A DNA stretch of 64,000 nt, from assembly GCF_003938605.1 (NCBI RefSeq), contig NZ_RHWX01000007.1, positions 122,134 through 186,133 of the forward strand, read 5' to 3'. Both the position numbers and the translations under genes were made by a program. Origin of the DNA: Brevundimonas sp. 357 (GTDB lineage Bacteria; Pseudomonadota; Alphaproteobacteria; Caulobacterales; Caulobacteraceae). This document shows positions 36,284 to 47,122 of this stretch, piece by piece. The notes under the pieces were generated by a model, which saw only the letters and a list, made by a program, of their open reading frames with translations, was not told the DNA's origin and made no database searches. Every line of letters starts with the position of its first letter. Within the stretch, counting starts at the first letter, position 1.

Positions 36284-37153
36284 ATGAGCCCCGCCCGCCT
36301 GATCGGCGCTTCGCGCCTGGCCACCTATTTTCATATCCACCTGGTCTCGGACTCGACCGGCGAGACGCTGAACGCCATGGCCAAGGCGGTAATCGCGCGG
36401 TTCGACCGCGTCATTCCAATCGAGCATATCTACGCCCTGGTGCGTTCTCCCAAACAGATGGAACGGGTGCTGGAAGAGGTGGCGGCTGCGCCGGGCGTGG
36501 TTCTGCACACCCTGGTGGATCGGGAATTGCGTGAACAGCTTGAAGAAGGCTGCCGTCGCTTGCAGACACCGCAGATCGGGGCGCTGGACCCATTGGTCGG
36601 GGCTCTGTCTCGCTATCTGGGCGCGGACGTCTCGGCTAAGGTCGGCGCCCAGCACGCGCTCGACACGGGGTATTTCAACCGCATCGGCGCGCTGGACTAC
36701 GCCATTGCTCATGATGACGGCCAGGGCGCGCTGGATCAGCTGGAGCTGGCGGATGTGGTGTTGTGCGGAGTCAGCCGGACCTCCAAGACCCCGACCTGCA
36801 TCTATCTGGCGCACCGGGGCATTCGCGCGGCGAACGTGCCTCTGGTCCCGGGTCAGGAGGACGGCGAACGGTTGACGGCGCTGAAAAATCCTCTCGTGGT
36901 GGGGCTGACGGTTTCACCTGATCGTCTGGTTCAGATCCGTCGCAACCGCCTGGACGGGCTGAATGCGGGACATGCCTCTGAGTACGTTGATCATGACGCT
37001 GTGCGTGAAGAGACGATCAAGGCGCGCCGCGCCTTTGAACGCCGCGGCTGGCCGACCATCGACGTAACCCGCCGCTCGGTCGAAGAGACGGCGGCGGCCA
37101 TCATCAACCTGCTGAGCGAGCGGCGCAGCCGCAAGCTGGGAGCCCCGATGTGA
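36284..37153 (+). CDS. ppsR: Pyruvate,water dikinase regulatory protein (PPSR/DUF299)
   Basis: Protein of 289 residues. FHIHLVSDSTGETLNAM near the start is the DUF299 signature, and GVSRTSKTPTCIYLAHRG near residue 165 is the ADP-binding P-loop. Members phosphorylate or dephosphorylate PEP synthase (or pyruvate phosphate dikinase), switching gluconeogenic flux. The ATG has AAGGAG ten bases upstream. It stands as the first gene to the right of the origin, as in Caulobacter. The stop overlaps the GTG of maf. Confidence 0.93.
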   Translation: MSPARLIGASRLATYFHIHLVSDSTGETLNAMAKAVIARFDRVIPIEHIYALVRSPKQMERVLEEVAAAPGVVLHTLVDRELREQLEEGCRRLQTPQIGALDPLVGALSRYLGADVSAKVGAQHALDTGYFNRIGALDYAIAHDDGQGALDQLELADVVLCGVSRTSKTPTCIYLAHRGIRAANVPLVPGQEDGERLTALKNPLVVGLTVSPDRLVQIRRNRLDGLNAGHASEYVDHDAVREETIKARRAFERRGWPTIDVTRRSVEETAAAIINLLSERRSRKLGAPM

Positions 37154-37749
37154 CGACGACTGACGGCGAACGCCTGATCCTGGCCTCCAAGAGCGCCGCG
37201 CGCCGCGCAATGCTGACCGACGCTGGCGTGCCCTTCGCCGTCCAGGTCGCCGACGTGGATGAGGACGCCCTGAAGACGCCGGGCGTCGACCCGGTCGAGC
37301 TGGCGGTCGAACTGGCGCGGGCCAAGGCGCTGGCGGTGTCGCGCCATGACGCCGACGCCTGGGTGCTGGGCGCGGACCAGACCCTGTCGTTCGAGGGGGG
37401 GCTGGTGTCCAAGGCGCCGACGCTTCAGGCCGCGCGCGAACGCCTGAGCGCCATGCGCGGCCGCACGCACCAACTGCATTCCGGCGCCGCCCTGGCCCGC
37501 AACGGCCAGGTGGTCTGGTCCGGCGTGGACACGGTCGAGATGAAGGTGCGCGATTTTTCCGACGCCTTCCTCGACGCCTATCTGGCGGCGGAGGGCGAGG
37601 CCTTGCTGGCCTGCGTCGGCTCTTATCGGCTGGAGGGGCTGGGCTCGCAGCTGTTCGAGGCGGTCGAGGGCGACTACTTCACCGTTCTGGGCCTGCCGCT
37701 ATGGCCTGTCCTGGCCGAACTGCGGCGCGCGGGCGTGATCGTGTCATGA
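37150..37749 (+). CDS. maf: Maf family nucleotide pyrophosphatase
   Basis: Protein of 199 residues from a GTG that overlaps the ppsR stop. LILASKSAARRAMLTDAGV at the start, LGADQTLSFEG with the catalytic Asp, and GSYRLEGLGSQLF are Maf family motifs. Members hydrolyse m7GTP, pseudouridine or dTTP/UTP, and some link to septum control; the branch (YceF-like or YhdE-like) is not resolved. The stop overlaps the aroE start (ATGA), so the block ppsR-maf-aroE-coaE is one coupled operon. Confidence 0.9.
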   Translation: MTTTDGERLILASKSAARRAMLTDAGVPFAVQVADVDEDALKTPGVDPVELAVELARAKALAVSRHDADAWVLGADQTLSFEGGLVSKAPTLQAARERLSAMRGRTHQLHSGAALARNGQVVWSGVDTVEMKVRDFSDAFLDAYLAAEGEALLACVGSYRLEGLGSQLFEAVEGDYFTVLGLPLWPVLAELRRAGVIVS

Positions 37750-38585
37750 GCGGAACGCCAGTCGGCCGCATCACCGGCGCCGCACTGCTGGGCGGGATCG
37801 TCGGCAATCCGGTCGGCCATTCGCTCAGCCCTGTGATCCATAACGCCTGGCTGGAGGCCGGCGGGATCGACGGCGCCTACGTCGCCTTTGCGCCGAAAGA
37901 CGCCGCCGGGTTCGAGGCCCTGGTCGCGGCGGGGCGCGCGGGGCTGATCGCGGGCGTCAACGTCACGGCGCCGTTCAAGGAGCAGGCCTTCGCCCTGGCG
38001 GATGAGGCTGCGGCGGCGGTGCAGATGACGGGATCGGCCAATATCCTGGTCTTCGAGGACGGCCGGGTGCGGGCCGACAGCGCTGACGGCGCGGGCGTGC
38101 TCTACGCCCTGGCCGAACAGGCGCCGAAGCTGAAGCTGAACGGCGCCTCCGTCGTCATGCTGGGCGCGGGCGGCGCGGCGCGGGCTGGCGCGGGCGCCCT
38201 GATCGAGGCGGGCGCGGCCCTGTCCATACTCAACCGCACGCGGGAACGGGCCGAGGCTCTGGCCGCCGATCTCGGCCCGGCGGTGTCGGTGGCCCCGGAC
38301 GCGAGCGTGCTGGAAGGCGCCGATCTGGTCATCAACGCCCTGAGCGTCGCGCCGGACATTTCGCTGGCGGCGCTGAAGCCTTCGGCCGTGGTCATGGACA
38401 TGACCTACAAGCCCGTGGTCACGCCCCTGCTGGCGGCGGCTCGCGCGCGAGGGCTGACGACCGTGGACGGGCTGGCCATGCTGATCGGCCAGGCGGCGCC
38501 GTCGTTCGAGGCCATCTTCCGCCGCCCGCCGCCGCCGCTGGACTTGCGCGCCCTGCTGCTGAGCCATTTGGGAGAGGCGGCGTGA
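37746..38585 (+). CDS. aroE: Shikimate dehydrogenase
   Basis: Protein of 279 residues. [21 protein letters not shown] is the substrate-binding signature, [16 protein letters not shown] holds the catalytic Lys, and [20 protein letters not shown] is the NADP loop. It makes shikimate from 3-dehydroshikimate in aromatic amino-acid synthesis. The ATG at 37746 overlaps the maf stop, and the end overlaps the coaE GTG. Confidence 0.95.
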   Translation: MSGTPVGRITGAALLGGIVGNPVGHSLSPVIHNAWLEAGGIDGAYVAFAPKDAAGFEALVAAGRAGLIAGVNVTAPFKEQAFALADEAAAAVQMTGSANILVFEDGRVRADSADGAGVLYALAEQAPKLKLNGASVVMLGAGGAARAGAGALIEAGAALSILNRTRERAEALAADLGPAVSVAPDASVLEGADLVINALSVAPDISLAALKPSAVVMDMTYKPVVTPLLAAARARGLTTVDGLAMLIGQAAPSFEAIFRRPPPPLDLRALLLSHLGEAA

Positions 38586-39985
38586 TCGTTCTGGGCCTGA
38601 CCGGCTCGATCGGCATGGGCAAGTCGACGACCGCCCAGATGTTCGCCGACGAAGGCGCCGTAGTGTGGGACGCCGACGCCGCCGTTCACCGCCTCTACGG
38701 CCCCGGCGGCGCGGCGGTCGCGCCGCTGGCGCAGGCCTTTCCCGGCGTAGTCGTGGACGGCGCGGTCGACCGGCCGCGCCTGGCCGAGGCCCTGGGCCGC
38801 GACGAGGACGCCTTTCAGCGGCTGGAGGCCATCGTCCACCCCTTGGTGGCGGCTGACCGCGCCGAGGCGCTGAAGGCGGCGGCGGAAGGCGGGGCGCGTC
38901 TGGCGGTGGTCGACATCCCCCTGTTGTTCGAGACGGGCGGCGACGCCTTCGTCGACGCCGTGGCGGTGGTCACGGCCGACGCCGAGCTTCAGGCGCAGCG
39001 CGTCCTGGCCCGCCCCGGCATGACGCGCGAGCGGTTCGACGCCATCCTGGCGCGCCAGACGCCGGACGCGGAAAAGCGCGCCCGCGCCGACTTCCTGATC
39101 GATACCGGACATGGTCTGGAGGCGGCGCGTGATCAGGTGCGGGCGGTCGTGGCGAAGGTTCTCGAACCGGATTGGAAGCCCGCGCCGCCGCCCGCCTGGG
39201 GCCTGGGCCGTCTGAGCCTGTTGGCCGAGGGCGTGGGCGGAACGGCCTGGCGGGCCGTCGCGCCCGACGGCCGCACCAGCGTGGTCAAGCGCCTGAGCCC
39301 GCAGGCGGCGCCGGATGCGCCTCATGCCCTGGCCTGGCTGCGTTGGCGCGACGGGTCGGGCGCGATCCGTCTGCTGGGCGCCCAGGGCCCCTGGCAGTGG
39401 CTGGAGGACGCCGGCGATCACATGCTGGCCGCCGTGCTGGAGACGGAGGGCGATGAGGCCGCGACCCGCATCGCCGCCGACGTGCTGAGGGCGCTCCATG
39501 CGCCTTCGGATCGTCCGGCCGAGGGCCTTCAGACCATGACGGACCGCTTCGCCGCCCTGAGGCTTGAGGCGGCGAGACAGGGCGGTCTGTTCGGCGAGGC
39601 GGCCGTCATGGCGGCGCACCTGATGGCCGAGAGGGCGCCGACCCGACCGTTGCACGGCGACCTTCATCACGACAACATCCTGCACGGTCCGCGCGGCTGG
39701 CTGGCGATCGACCCGCACGGCGTTCTGGGCGATCCGGCCTATGACGCGGCCAATCTGCTCTATAATCCGCTGGAGCGGCAGGATCTCCGGACCGACCCCG
39801 CACGGGCGCGGCGGCTGGCCGAGACCCTGGCGCCGGCGGTGGGGCGGCCCGCCCAGGCGGTCATGGCCTGGGGCTTCTGCCACGCCTGCCTCTCCGCCGC
39901 CTGGCATCTGGAGGACGAGAACCACGAGGAGGCGCAACGCAGCCTGGCGGTTGCACGGGCGATCCGTCGCGCCCTGGAGGGTTGA
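38582..39985 (+). CDS. coaE: Dephospho-CoA kinase fused to an APH(6)/hydroxyurea-kinase-like domain
   Basis: Single frame of 467 residues from a GTG. Residues 1 to about 198 are a complete CoaE: P-loop [42 protein letters not shown] and the [17 protein letters not shown] region. A Pro-rich linker ([15 protein letters not shown]) leads to a second kinase: VVKRLSP (ATP lysine), [12 protein letters not shown] near 357 (catalytic loop) and [21 protein letters not shown] (metal loop and following helix). This second part resembles the aminoglycoside (APH(6)) and hydroxyurea kinase family. Usual CoaE has about 200 residues. The ribosome overlap with aroE and intact reading frame argue against an assembly error; the substrate of the second domain is unknown. 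Confidence 0.85.
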   Translation: MIVLGLTGSIGMGKSTTAQMFADEGAVVWDADAAVHRLYGPGGAAVAPLAQAFPGVVVDGAVDRPRLAEALGRDEDAFQRLEAIVHPLVAADRAEALKAAAEGGARLAVVDIPLLFETGGDAFVDAVAVVTADAELQAQRVLARPGMTRERFDAILARQTPDAEKRARADFLIDTGHGLEAARDQVRAVVAKVLEPDWKPAPPPAWGLGRLSLLAEGVGGTAWRAVAPDGRTSVVKRLSPQAAPDAPHALAWLRWRDGSGAIRLLGAQGPWQWLEDAGDHMLAAVLETEGDEAATRIAADVLRALHAPSDRPAEGLQTMTDRFAALRLEAARQGGLFGEAAVMAAHLMAERAPTRPLHGDLHHDNILHGPRGWLAIDPHGVLGDPAYDAANLLYNPLERQDLRTDPARARRLAETLAPAVGRPAQAVMAWGFCHACLSAAWHLEDENHEEAQRSLAVARAIRRALEG

Positions 39986-40023
39986 ACCCTTTCGCTTAAG
40001 GCCGAACCCCGGCATTAAGGGGC

Positions 40024-40749
40024 ATGACCCGCGAAATCGTTCTCGACACTGAAACCACCGGCTTCGACCCCAAGACGGGCGACCGGCTGATCGAAGTGGG
40101 CTGTATCGAGATCGAGGATCTGCTGCCGACGGGGCGAACCTTTCACCGCTTCATCAACCCTGAGCGGCTGATCCCGCCGGACGCCATCAAGGTGCACGGC
40201 ATCACCGACGACAAGGTGAAGGACGCGCCCAAGTTTCATGAGGTCGTCGATGACCTGATGGAGTTTCTAGGCGATGCGCCCCTGATCGCGCATAACGCCA
40301 ACTTCGACCGCAACTTCATCGATTTCGAGATCGGCCGCATCGGCCGCAAGCCGCCGCCGCAGGACCGCTGGATCGACACCCTGGCCCTGGCCCAGAAGCG
40401 GTTTCCGGGCATGGCCAACTCGCTGGACGCCCTGTGCAAACGCTACAAGATCAGCCTGGTCGAGCGCACCTTGCACGGCGCCCTGATCGACGCCCGTCTG
40501 CTGGCCGAGGTCTATTTGGAGTTGCGCGGCGGCAAGGAGCGCGCGCTGGATCTGACCTCGACGCGCGGCGGCGCAGCCGAGACGGCGGAGCGCGTCGTGT
40601 ATGGCGCCCGGCCGCGTCCTCTGCCCGCCTTCGTCACGGCCGAGGAAGAAGCCGCCCATCAGGCCTTCCTCAAGGCGACGATCAAGGATTTCAGCCTGTG
40701 GGCGGGCTACGGCGTGACGGTCGCGACCGAGGCTGAAGAAGCCGCCTGA
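40024..40749 (+). CDS. dnaQ: DNA polymerase III epsilon subunit
   Basis: Protein of 241 residues. Exonuclease motifs: I in VLDTETTGFDP (Asp and Glu), II in LIAHNANFDRNFID, III in HGALIDARLLAEVYL (His and Asp). It proofreads for the replicative polymerase. A tail beyond the nuclease domain (AEEEAAHQAFLKATIKDFSL) may contact the polymerase. It lies 38 bases after the coaE fusion, on the same strand. Its 3' end overlaps the end of the convergent monooxygenase-like gene by 43 bases. Confidence 0.95.
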   Translation: MTREIVLDTETTGFDPKTGDRLIEVGCIEIEDLLPTGRTFHRFINPERLIPPDAIKVHGITDDKVKDAPKFHEVVDDLMEFLGDAPLIAHNANFDRNFIDFEIGRIGRKPPPQDRWIDTLALAQKRFPGMANSLDALCKRYKISLVERTLHGALIDARLLAEVYLELRGGKERALDLTSTRGGAAETAERVVYGARPRPLPAFVTAEEEAAHQAFLKATIKDFSLWAGYGVTVATEAEEAA

Positions 40750-41048
40750 ACCGGCGCGTCCGTCGGGACGGGGTTCATCAGTATGTAGGTTCCGGGTCGG
40801 GCCTGGTGCGCGTCGATCTGGGGAACCAGGCGCCGGAAATGCTCGCTGGCGCAGTGGGCGTCGAGCGCGGCCTGGTCAGGCCATTCCTCGATGAAGATGA
40901 AATGGCCCGGCTGTTTGCGATCCTCGAACAGATCATAGGCGCGGCACAAGGGCTCCCGCCGCGTCAGCCGCACCAGTTCGGCATAGAGGGGCCGCACCGC
41001 CTCGACATGCTCGGGTTTGATGAAGTCCTCGGCGATGACCTTGAGCAT
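40707..41048 (-). CDS. Antibiotic-biosynthesis monooxygenase (ABM) domain protein
   Basis: Protein of 113 residues from the ATG at 41048, with AGGGGGG upstream. MLKVIAEDFIKPEHVEAVRPLY at the start and FIFIEEWPDQAALDAHCASEHF are the YgiN/ABM dimeric ferredoxin-like fold. Family members act on quinones or are involved in redox balance; others degrade heme. A terminal Thr/Val/Ala tail extends past the fold and overlaps dnaQ. The substrate is unknown. Confidence 0.8.
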   Translation of the reverse strand: MLKVIAEDFIKPEHVEAVRPLYAELVRLTRREPLCRAYDLFEDRKQPGHFIFIEEWPDQAALDAHCASEHFRRLVPQIDAHQARPGTYILMNPVPTDAPVQAASSASVATVTP

Positions 41049-41065
41049 GGGCCCCCCTGCGCAAG

Positions 41066-41094
41066 AAAAAGGGGCGCCCCACCGGACGCCCCTT
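41066..41094 (-). terminator. Intrinsic terminator, probably of secB
   Basis: Read on the minus strand AAGGGGCG (41094-41087), loop, CGCCCCTT (41076-41069), then a run of T at 41070-41066. It lies between the secB stop and the ABM gene, so secB and the ABM gene are probably separate units. Confidence 0.7.
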
Positions 41095-41111
41095 CTACAT
41101 AGATAGTCGCT

Positions 41112-41145
41112 CAAGCAGCGATGCGCCGCGCGCGTCGCGTTAGCG
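41112..41145 (+). repeat. Dispersed hairpin element, copy E
   Basis: CTCAAGCAG, a GC palindrome around CGCCGCGCGCG, then GCGTTAG; the last T for C is the only change in the right flank. Read along secB it begins nine bases after the secB stop. Confidence 0.6.
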
Positions 41146-41153
41146 ACCCTTTA

Positions 41154-41681
41154 TCATGCCTGACCGGTTTCGGCCGGGGCGCCGGCGATCTGCTGCTGGC
41201 GGGCGACGTAGATGGCGGCGAAGTCGATCGGATCGACCATGAAGGGCGGATAGAAGCCGCCGTCAGAGGTCGCCTGGGCGATGACCTGGCGCGCGAAGGG
41301 GAAGAGGTAGCGCGGGCACTCGATCAGCAGCAGGGGCTCGATGTCCTGGGGCTGGACGCCTTGCAGGGCGAACAGGCCGCCGTAGAGCAGTTCCACGTGA
41401 AACACCGGCGACTGATCGTCGGCCGTGGCCTTGATCGACAGCTTCAGATCGACTTCGAACAGACCGTCGGGACGGCCCTGGGCGTTCATCTCGACGCCCA
41501 TGTCGATGGCGGGCTTGCCGTCGATGCGCAGGCTGTCCGGGGCCTTGGGGTTCTCGAAAGAGAGGTCGCGGACGTATTGGGCCAGGATGCGGAAGCCGGG
41601 GCCTTGCGGCTGGCCGCCCTGCGGTTGGGCTTGGTCGGGCGTCTGGCCGTTGGCGTCGGCGGGCGGCGTGGCGTCGGTCAT
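41154..41681 (-). CDS. secB: Protein-export chaperone SecB
   Basis: Protein of 175 residues from the ATG at 41681; the longer frame to 41777 has no family likeness upstream. A Gln/Pro-rich N-terminal tail (to about residue 28) precedes the tetramer-forming fold ([19 protein letters not shown] and [12 protein letters not shown], then [27 protein letters not shown]). SecB keeps precursors unfolded and delivers them to SecA. A parS-like site is embedded at 41389-41404. Confidence 0.94.
   Translation of the reverse strand: MTDATPPADANGQTPDQAQPQGGQPQGPGFRILAQYVRDLSFENPKAPDSLRIDGKPAIDMGVEMNAQGRPDGLFEVDLKLSIKATADDQSPVFHVELLYGGLFALQGVQPQDIEPLLLIECPRYLFPFARQVIAQATSDGGFYPPFMVDPIDFAAIYVARQQQIAGAPAETGQA
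41389..41404. promoter_or_regulatory. parS-like site with two mismatches
   Basis: AGTTCCACGTGAAACA differs from the parS consensus at two positions of the left arm. It lies to the right of the origin in secB, the opposite side from the main parS cluster. Confidence 0.4.
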
Positions 41682-41928
41682 GAGTCTGAAAACCGTCTTA
41701 TAGGAATGAGGCGTCCCGCTCCCCCTGGAGGCGGGCCTGAGGGGGCGGCGGTAGCATGGCGAGACCCTGTGTCGCAACGTCGAGACCCGCGTTCGCCTCT
41801 CGCTTCGCCTTGCGCCCGCCCGGATCGACCCCTAATCACGTTGTATGAGCTGCCCTTTCGCCTTTGGGGAGAAACCCGAGGCGCTTCCCTGTCGGGAAGA
41901 TGAGGCCTGACCAGTCGAGGAACCCACC

Positions 41929-42552
41929 GTGCCGGTGACCTTTCAGATCGTGATCTTCGCCGTCATTGCGGCGGTGCTGTTGTTCCAACTCTATAATGTG
42001 CTGGGCAAGAAGGTCGGCCGTCAGCCCGAGGACAATCCCAAGCCCGTCCCGGTTCCCGCAGCCTCTGCCGGCGCGCCTGAAGCCGCGCGCGGCCCCGTTG
42101 TCGACCCCGCGCTGACGGCCGCCATCGCAGGCTTGAAGGCGCGCGAGCCGAACTTCGACCCCCACCGCTTCCTGGAAGGCGCGCGCCAGGCTTATGAGAC
42201 CATCGTCCGCGCCTACGCCAAGGGCGACCGCGACGCCCTGCGTCCGCTGCTGACCGACAAGGTCATGGGCTCGTTCGAGGCCGGCATTGCGGCGCGCGAG
42301 GCGCGCGGCGACGCCGAGAGCGTCGAACTGATCCACGCCCCGCGCGCCGATCTGGAGCTGGCGACGACCGAGGGCGACCGCGCCCTGGCCAAGGTGCGCT
42401 TCCTGGCCGAGGTGCGCGGTTCGCTGACGCCTTCGGGCGGCGAGACGGTCACCGAAGAACGCCGCACGGCCGAGATCTGGACTTTCGAACGCCGCCTGGG
42501 CGCCTCGGACCCCAACTGGGCCCTGGCCCGCGTCGAGCCGGCGACCGCCTGA
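41929..42552 (+). CDS. timA: Tim44/TimA family membrane adaptor
   Basis: Protein of 207 residues from a GTG. One N-terminal membrane helix (TFQIVIFAVIAAVLLFQLYNVL) is followed by a Pro-rich linker and a Tim44-like lipid-binding domain (FDPHRFLEGARQAYETIVRAY to the terminal beta sheet, ALAKVRFLAEVRGS). The alphaproteobacterial TimA family is related to mitochondrial Tim44, an import-motor adaptor; the bacterial partner is not proven. It is divergent from secB and overlaps mltA (TGATG), a common alphaproteobacterial order. Confidence 0.88.
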   Translation: MPVTFQIVIFAVIAAVLLFQLYNVLGKKVGRQPEDNPKPVPVPAASAGAPEAARGPVVDPALTAAIAGLKAREPNFDPHRFLEGARQAYETIVRAYAKGDRDALRPLLTDKVMGSFEAGIAAREARGDAESVELIHAPRADLELATTEGDRALAKVRFLAEVRGSLTPSGGETVTEERRTAEIWTFERRLGASDPNWALARVEPATA

Positions 42553-43694
42553 TGATCGCACGGTCCGCGCCCCTCGATCAGACGGGCGCGGCCCGTCTCC
42601 TTACGGCTCCGCTTGGGCGCCTGGGCGGTCTGTCCGGCGTTCTGGCCCTGACCCTGCTGGCGGCGGCCTGCGCCTCGACGTCGCGTCCGGTTCCGCCGAC
42701 GCCTGGTCCTGTCCCCCTGCCGCCGCCGGTGTCGCCGCCGGTTCCGCCGGCCGCCGGAGATCTAAACGTGGCCGCTCTGCCCGGCTGGGCCGAGGAAGAC
42801 CATCTGGCGGCCCTGCGCGCCTACGCCGCCGGTTGCGGCCCGTCGCGCATTGCCATTGAGACCTGCCGCGACGCCCGCGCCCTGGCCGCCCGCGCCAATC
42901 CCAGCGACGCCCGCGCCTTCCTGGAAACCCGTTTCACCGCCGCCGAGGTGCGCACCGACGACGGCGGGCGCGGCCTGCTGACTGCCTATTTCGCGCCCGA
43001 GTATCCGGCCCGCCGCGTGCCGGACGCCGAGTTCGACGCCCCGGTTCTGAGCCGCCCGGCCAATCTGTCCAGCGTCGGCGATCGCGCGGCCATCGAGGCG
43101 GGCTCGGCCCAGTCCTCGGCCCTGGCCTGGATGAAGGCGGAGGATCTGTTCTTCCTGCAGATCCAGGGCTCGGGAACCCTGACCTTCCCCGACGGCGCCC
43201 GCCTGCGCGCCGCCTACGCCGCCGACAACGGGGCCAAGTTCGTCGGCATCGCCCGACCGATGACCGAGGAAGGCCTATTGCCCCGCGACGGCACGTCGGG
43301 CGAAGCCATTCGCGGCTGGCTGGCTTCGCATCGCGGACCCGAGGCGCGCCGGGTGATGGCGCTGAACCCGCGCTACATCTTCTTCACCACCAGCCCGGAC
43401 GACGGCAATGAGGCGACGGGCGCGGCGGGCGTGCCTCTGCCCGCACGACGCTCGGTGGCGGTCGACCCGTCGCGCTGGACCTATGGCGAAGCGGCCTGGA
43501 TCGAGGCGGACGGCGGCAATCTGCGCGGCGCGCGCGCCAGCTATCGCGGCCTGGTCATGACGCTGGACACCGGCTCGGCCATTCGCGGCCCGGTGCGCGC
43601 CGACCTCTACATCGGGCGCGGCGACGCGGCGGGGCATGAGGCGGGCGCGGTGCGCCACCCCTTGCGCATGTGGCGGCTGATCCCGCGCGGCTAG
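42552..43694 (+). CDS. mltA: Membrane-bound lytic murein transglycosylase A
   Basis: Protein of 380 residues with a lipoprotein-like signal ending LLAAAC (Cys near residue 38) and a Pro-rich linker. The MltA domain follows: DDGRGLLTAYFAPEYPARRV, QIQGSGTLTFPDG, and the C-terminal 3D region with Asp residues (LDTGSAIRGPVRADLYIGRG). It cleaves peptidoglycan to anhydro-muropeptides at the outer membrane. Length and motifs are complete. The start overlaps the timA stop. Confidence 0.92.
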   Translation: MIARSAPLDQTGAARLLTAPLGRLGGLSGVLALTLLAAACASTSRPVPPTPGPVPLPPPVSPPVPPAAGDLNVAALPGWAEEDHLAALRAYAAGCGPSRIAIETCRDARALAARANPSDARAFLETRFTAAEVRTDDGGRGLLTAYFAPEYPARRVPDAEFDAPVLSRPANLSSVGDRAAIEAGSAQSSALAWMKAEDLFFLQIQGSGTLTFPDGARLRAAYAADNGAKFVGIARPMTEEGLLPRDGTSGEAIRGWLASHRGPEARRVMALNPRYIFFTTSPDDGNEATGAAGVPLPARRSVAVDPSRWTYGEAAWIEADGGNLRGARASYRGLVMTLDTGSAIRGPVRADLYIGRGDAAGHEAGAVRHPLRMWRLIPRG

Positions 43695-43750
43695 GAACCG
43701 CTCGACGCCGCAAAAGGTTGCTACGGTGAAGCCGTCGCCGGGAGGACGCC

Positions 43751-45487
43751 ATGACACGCACCCTTGCCTATCCGATGGATCGCCGCCTGTTCATGGCCGG
43801 GGTCGCCGTCGGCGGCCTGACGGCGAGCGGGGCGGCCCAGGCCCAGGCCCAAGCGGCGGCGACGACCGTCTTTCACGGCGGACCGATCCGCACCATGGAC
43901 GATGCGCAGCCGTCGGCCGAGGCCGTGGCGGTGCGCGGGCAGACGATCCTGGCGGTCGGCGCCCTGGACGCGGTGCGGGCGGGGGCGGGACGAGGCGCGC
44001 GCCTGGTCGACCTTGACGGCCGGACCCTGCTGCCGGGTTTCTTCGACCCGCATGGGCATGTCTCCATGGTCGGGCTGCAGGCGCGCTACGCCAACCTCCT
44101 GCCTGCGCCGGATGGCGAGGGGAACGACATCGCCGCCCTGCAGCGGATCACGCGTGACTGGATGAACCGTCATGAGGCCCTGGTGCGCGACACCGGCCTG
44201 ATCATCGGCTTCGGCTATGACGACTCCCAGCTGAAGGAGCGGCGCCACCCGACGCGGGACGAGCTGGACGCCATATCCGACGTCGTGCCGGTGCTGTTCC
44301 TGCATCAGTCTGGGCATCTGGGCGCGGCCAACGGCGCGGCTCTGGCGGCGGCGGGGATCGGGGCGGACACGGCGGACCCGCCCGGCGGAGTGTTCCGGCG
44401 CAAGGACGGCTCGCGCGAGCCGAACGGCGTGCTGGAGGAAACCGCCCTGTTCGCCGTCATGGGCGCCCTGTTCACCCGTCTGGACGCCGAGGCTAACCGT
44501 CAGATGATCGTCGAGGGCGCGCGCTACTACGCCCGCTTCGGCTACACCACGGCCCAGGACGGACGGTCGTCCACCGACACCTGCCGCATGATCGCGGGCC
44601 TGGCCGAGGCGGGCGCCCTGCCCATCGACATCCTGTCCTTCCCCGACATCCTGACCTCGACCGACGTCATGGCCACGCCGCTGTACCGGCGGAACTATGA
44701 GGGGCGCTACCGCATCGGCGGGGTCAAGCTGACGCTGGACGGCTCGCCCCAGGCCAAGACCGCCTGGCTGTCCCAGCCCTATTTCGTCCCGCCCGAGGGC
44801 CAGCCCGCCTCCTGGCGGGGCTATCCGGCGGTGACGGAGCAGCAGGCCCTGGACGCCGTGGACCTGGCCTTCGCCAACGACTGGCAGATTGAAGTCCACG
44901 CCAACGGCGACGCCGCCATCGACCTGATGATCGCCGCCGTGCGCGAGGCGAGCCGCAAGCACGGCGCCCGCGACCGCCGCCCGGTGCTGATCCACGGTCA
45001 GACCACGCGGATGGACCAGCTGGACGAGCTGAAGGCCCTGGGGATCGTCCCCTCATTCTTCCCCATGCACACCTTCTACTGGGGCGACTGGCACCGGGAT
45101 TCCGTGCTGGGGCCGCGCCGGGCGGAGTTGATCTCGCCCTGCGGCTCGGCCTGGCGGCGCGGGATGCGCTTCACCAGCCATCACGACGCCCCGGTGGCCA
45201 ATCCCGACGCCCTGCGGGTTTTGTCGGCCACGGTCACGCGCCGCACCCGGTCGGGCGACATCCTGGGGCCGGACGAGCGCGTGCCGGTCGAGGTCGCGCT
45301 GAAGGCCATGACCCTGTGGGCCGCCTGGCAGCATTATGAGGACGACCGCAAGGGCTCGCTGACGGCCGGCAAGCTGGCGGACATGATCCTGCTGGATGCG
45401 GACCCCATGACCGTCGATCCCGACCGTCTGGCCGGGATCAAGGTCACGGACGTCTATAAGGACGGCCGCCCGGTCGAGCTGGGTTGA
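43751..45487 (+). CDS. Exported metal-dependent amidohydrolase, YtcJ-like
   Basis: Protein of 578 residues. Residues 8-40 form a Tat-type signal (MDRRLFMAGVAVGGL) that ends AAQAQA. The amidohydrolase barrel shows the HxH motif in GFFDPHGHVSM, a Lys near VKLTLDGSPQ, further His in LIHGQTTRMDQL and MRFTSHHDAP, and a C-terminal LTAGKLADMILLDADPM composite domain. This is the YtcJ/AepA branch of the amidohydrolase superfamily; substrates range over amides and other C-N bonds. Periplasmic export is inferred from the signal. Ends five bases from the convergent HerA-like gene. Confidence 0.88.
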   Translation: MTRTLAYPMDRRLFMAGVAVGGLTASGAAQAQAQAAATTVFHGGPIRTMDDAQPSAEAVAVRGQTILAVGALDAVRAGAGRGARLVDLDGRTLLPGFFDPHGHVSMVGLQARYANLLPAPDGEGNDIAALQRITRDWMNRHEALVRDTGLIIGFGYDDSQLKERRHPTRDELDAISDVVPVLFLHQSGHLGAANGAALAAAGIGADTADPPGGVFRRKDGSREPNGVLEETALFAVMGALFTRLDAEANRQMIVEGARYYARFGYTTAQDGRSSTDTCRMIAGLAEAGALPIDILSFPDILTSTDVMATPLYRRNYEGRYRIGGVKLTLDGSPQAKTAWLSQPYFVPPEGQPASWRGYPAVTEQQALDAVDLAFANDWQIEVHANGDAAIDLMIAAVREASRKHGARDRRPVLIHGQTTRMDQLDELKALGIVPSFFPMHTFYWGDWHRDSVLGPRRAELISPCGSAWRRGMRFTSHHDAPVANPDALRVLSATVTRRTRSGDILGPDERVPVEVALKAMTLWAAWQHYEDDRKGSLTAGKLADMILLDADPMTVDPDRLAGIKVTDVYKDGRPVELG

Positions 45488-45491
45488 GGCC

Positions 45492-47006
<1,515 letters not shown>

Positions 47007-47122
47007 GAAGAGGGTCTCCTGCGTACCAGGCCATGCTTAATCGACCGGGCCGTCGCCGCAAGGCGGAACCTCGGCGGTTTACAGCGATTGACGCCGTTCC
47101 CGGTCACGACGACAGTTCCGCC

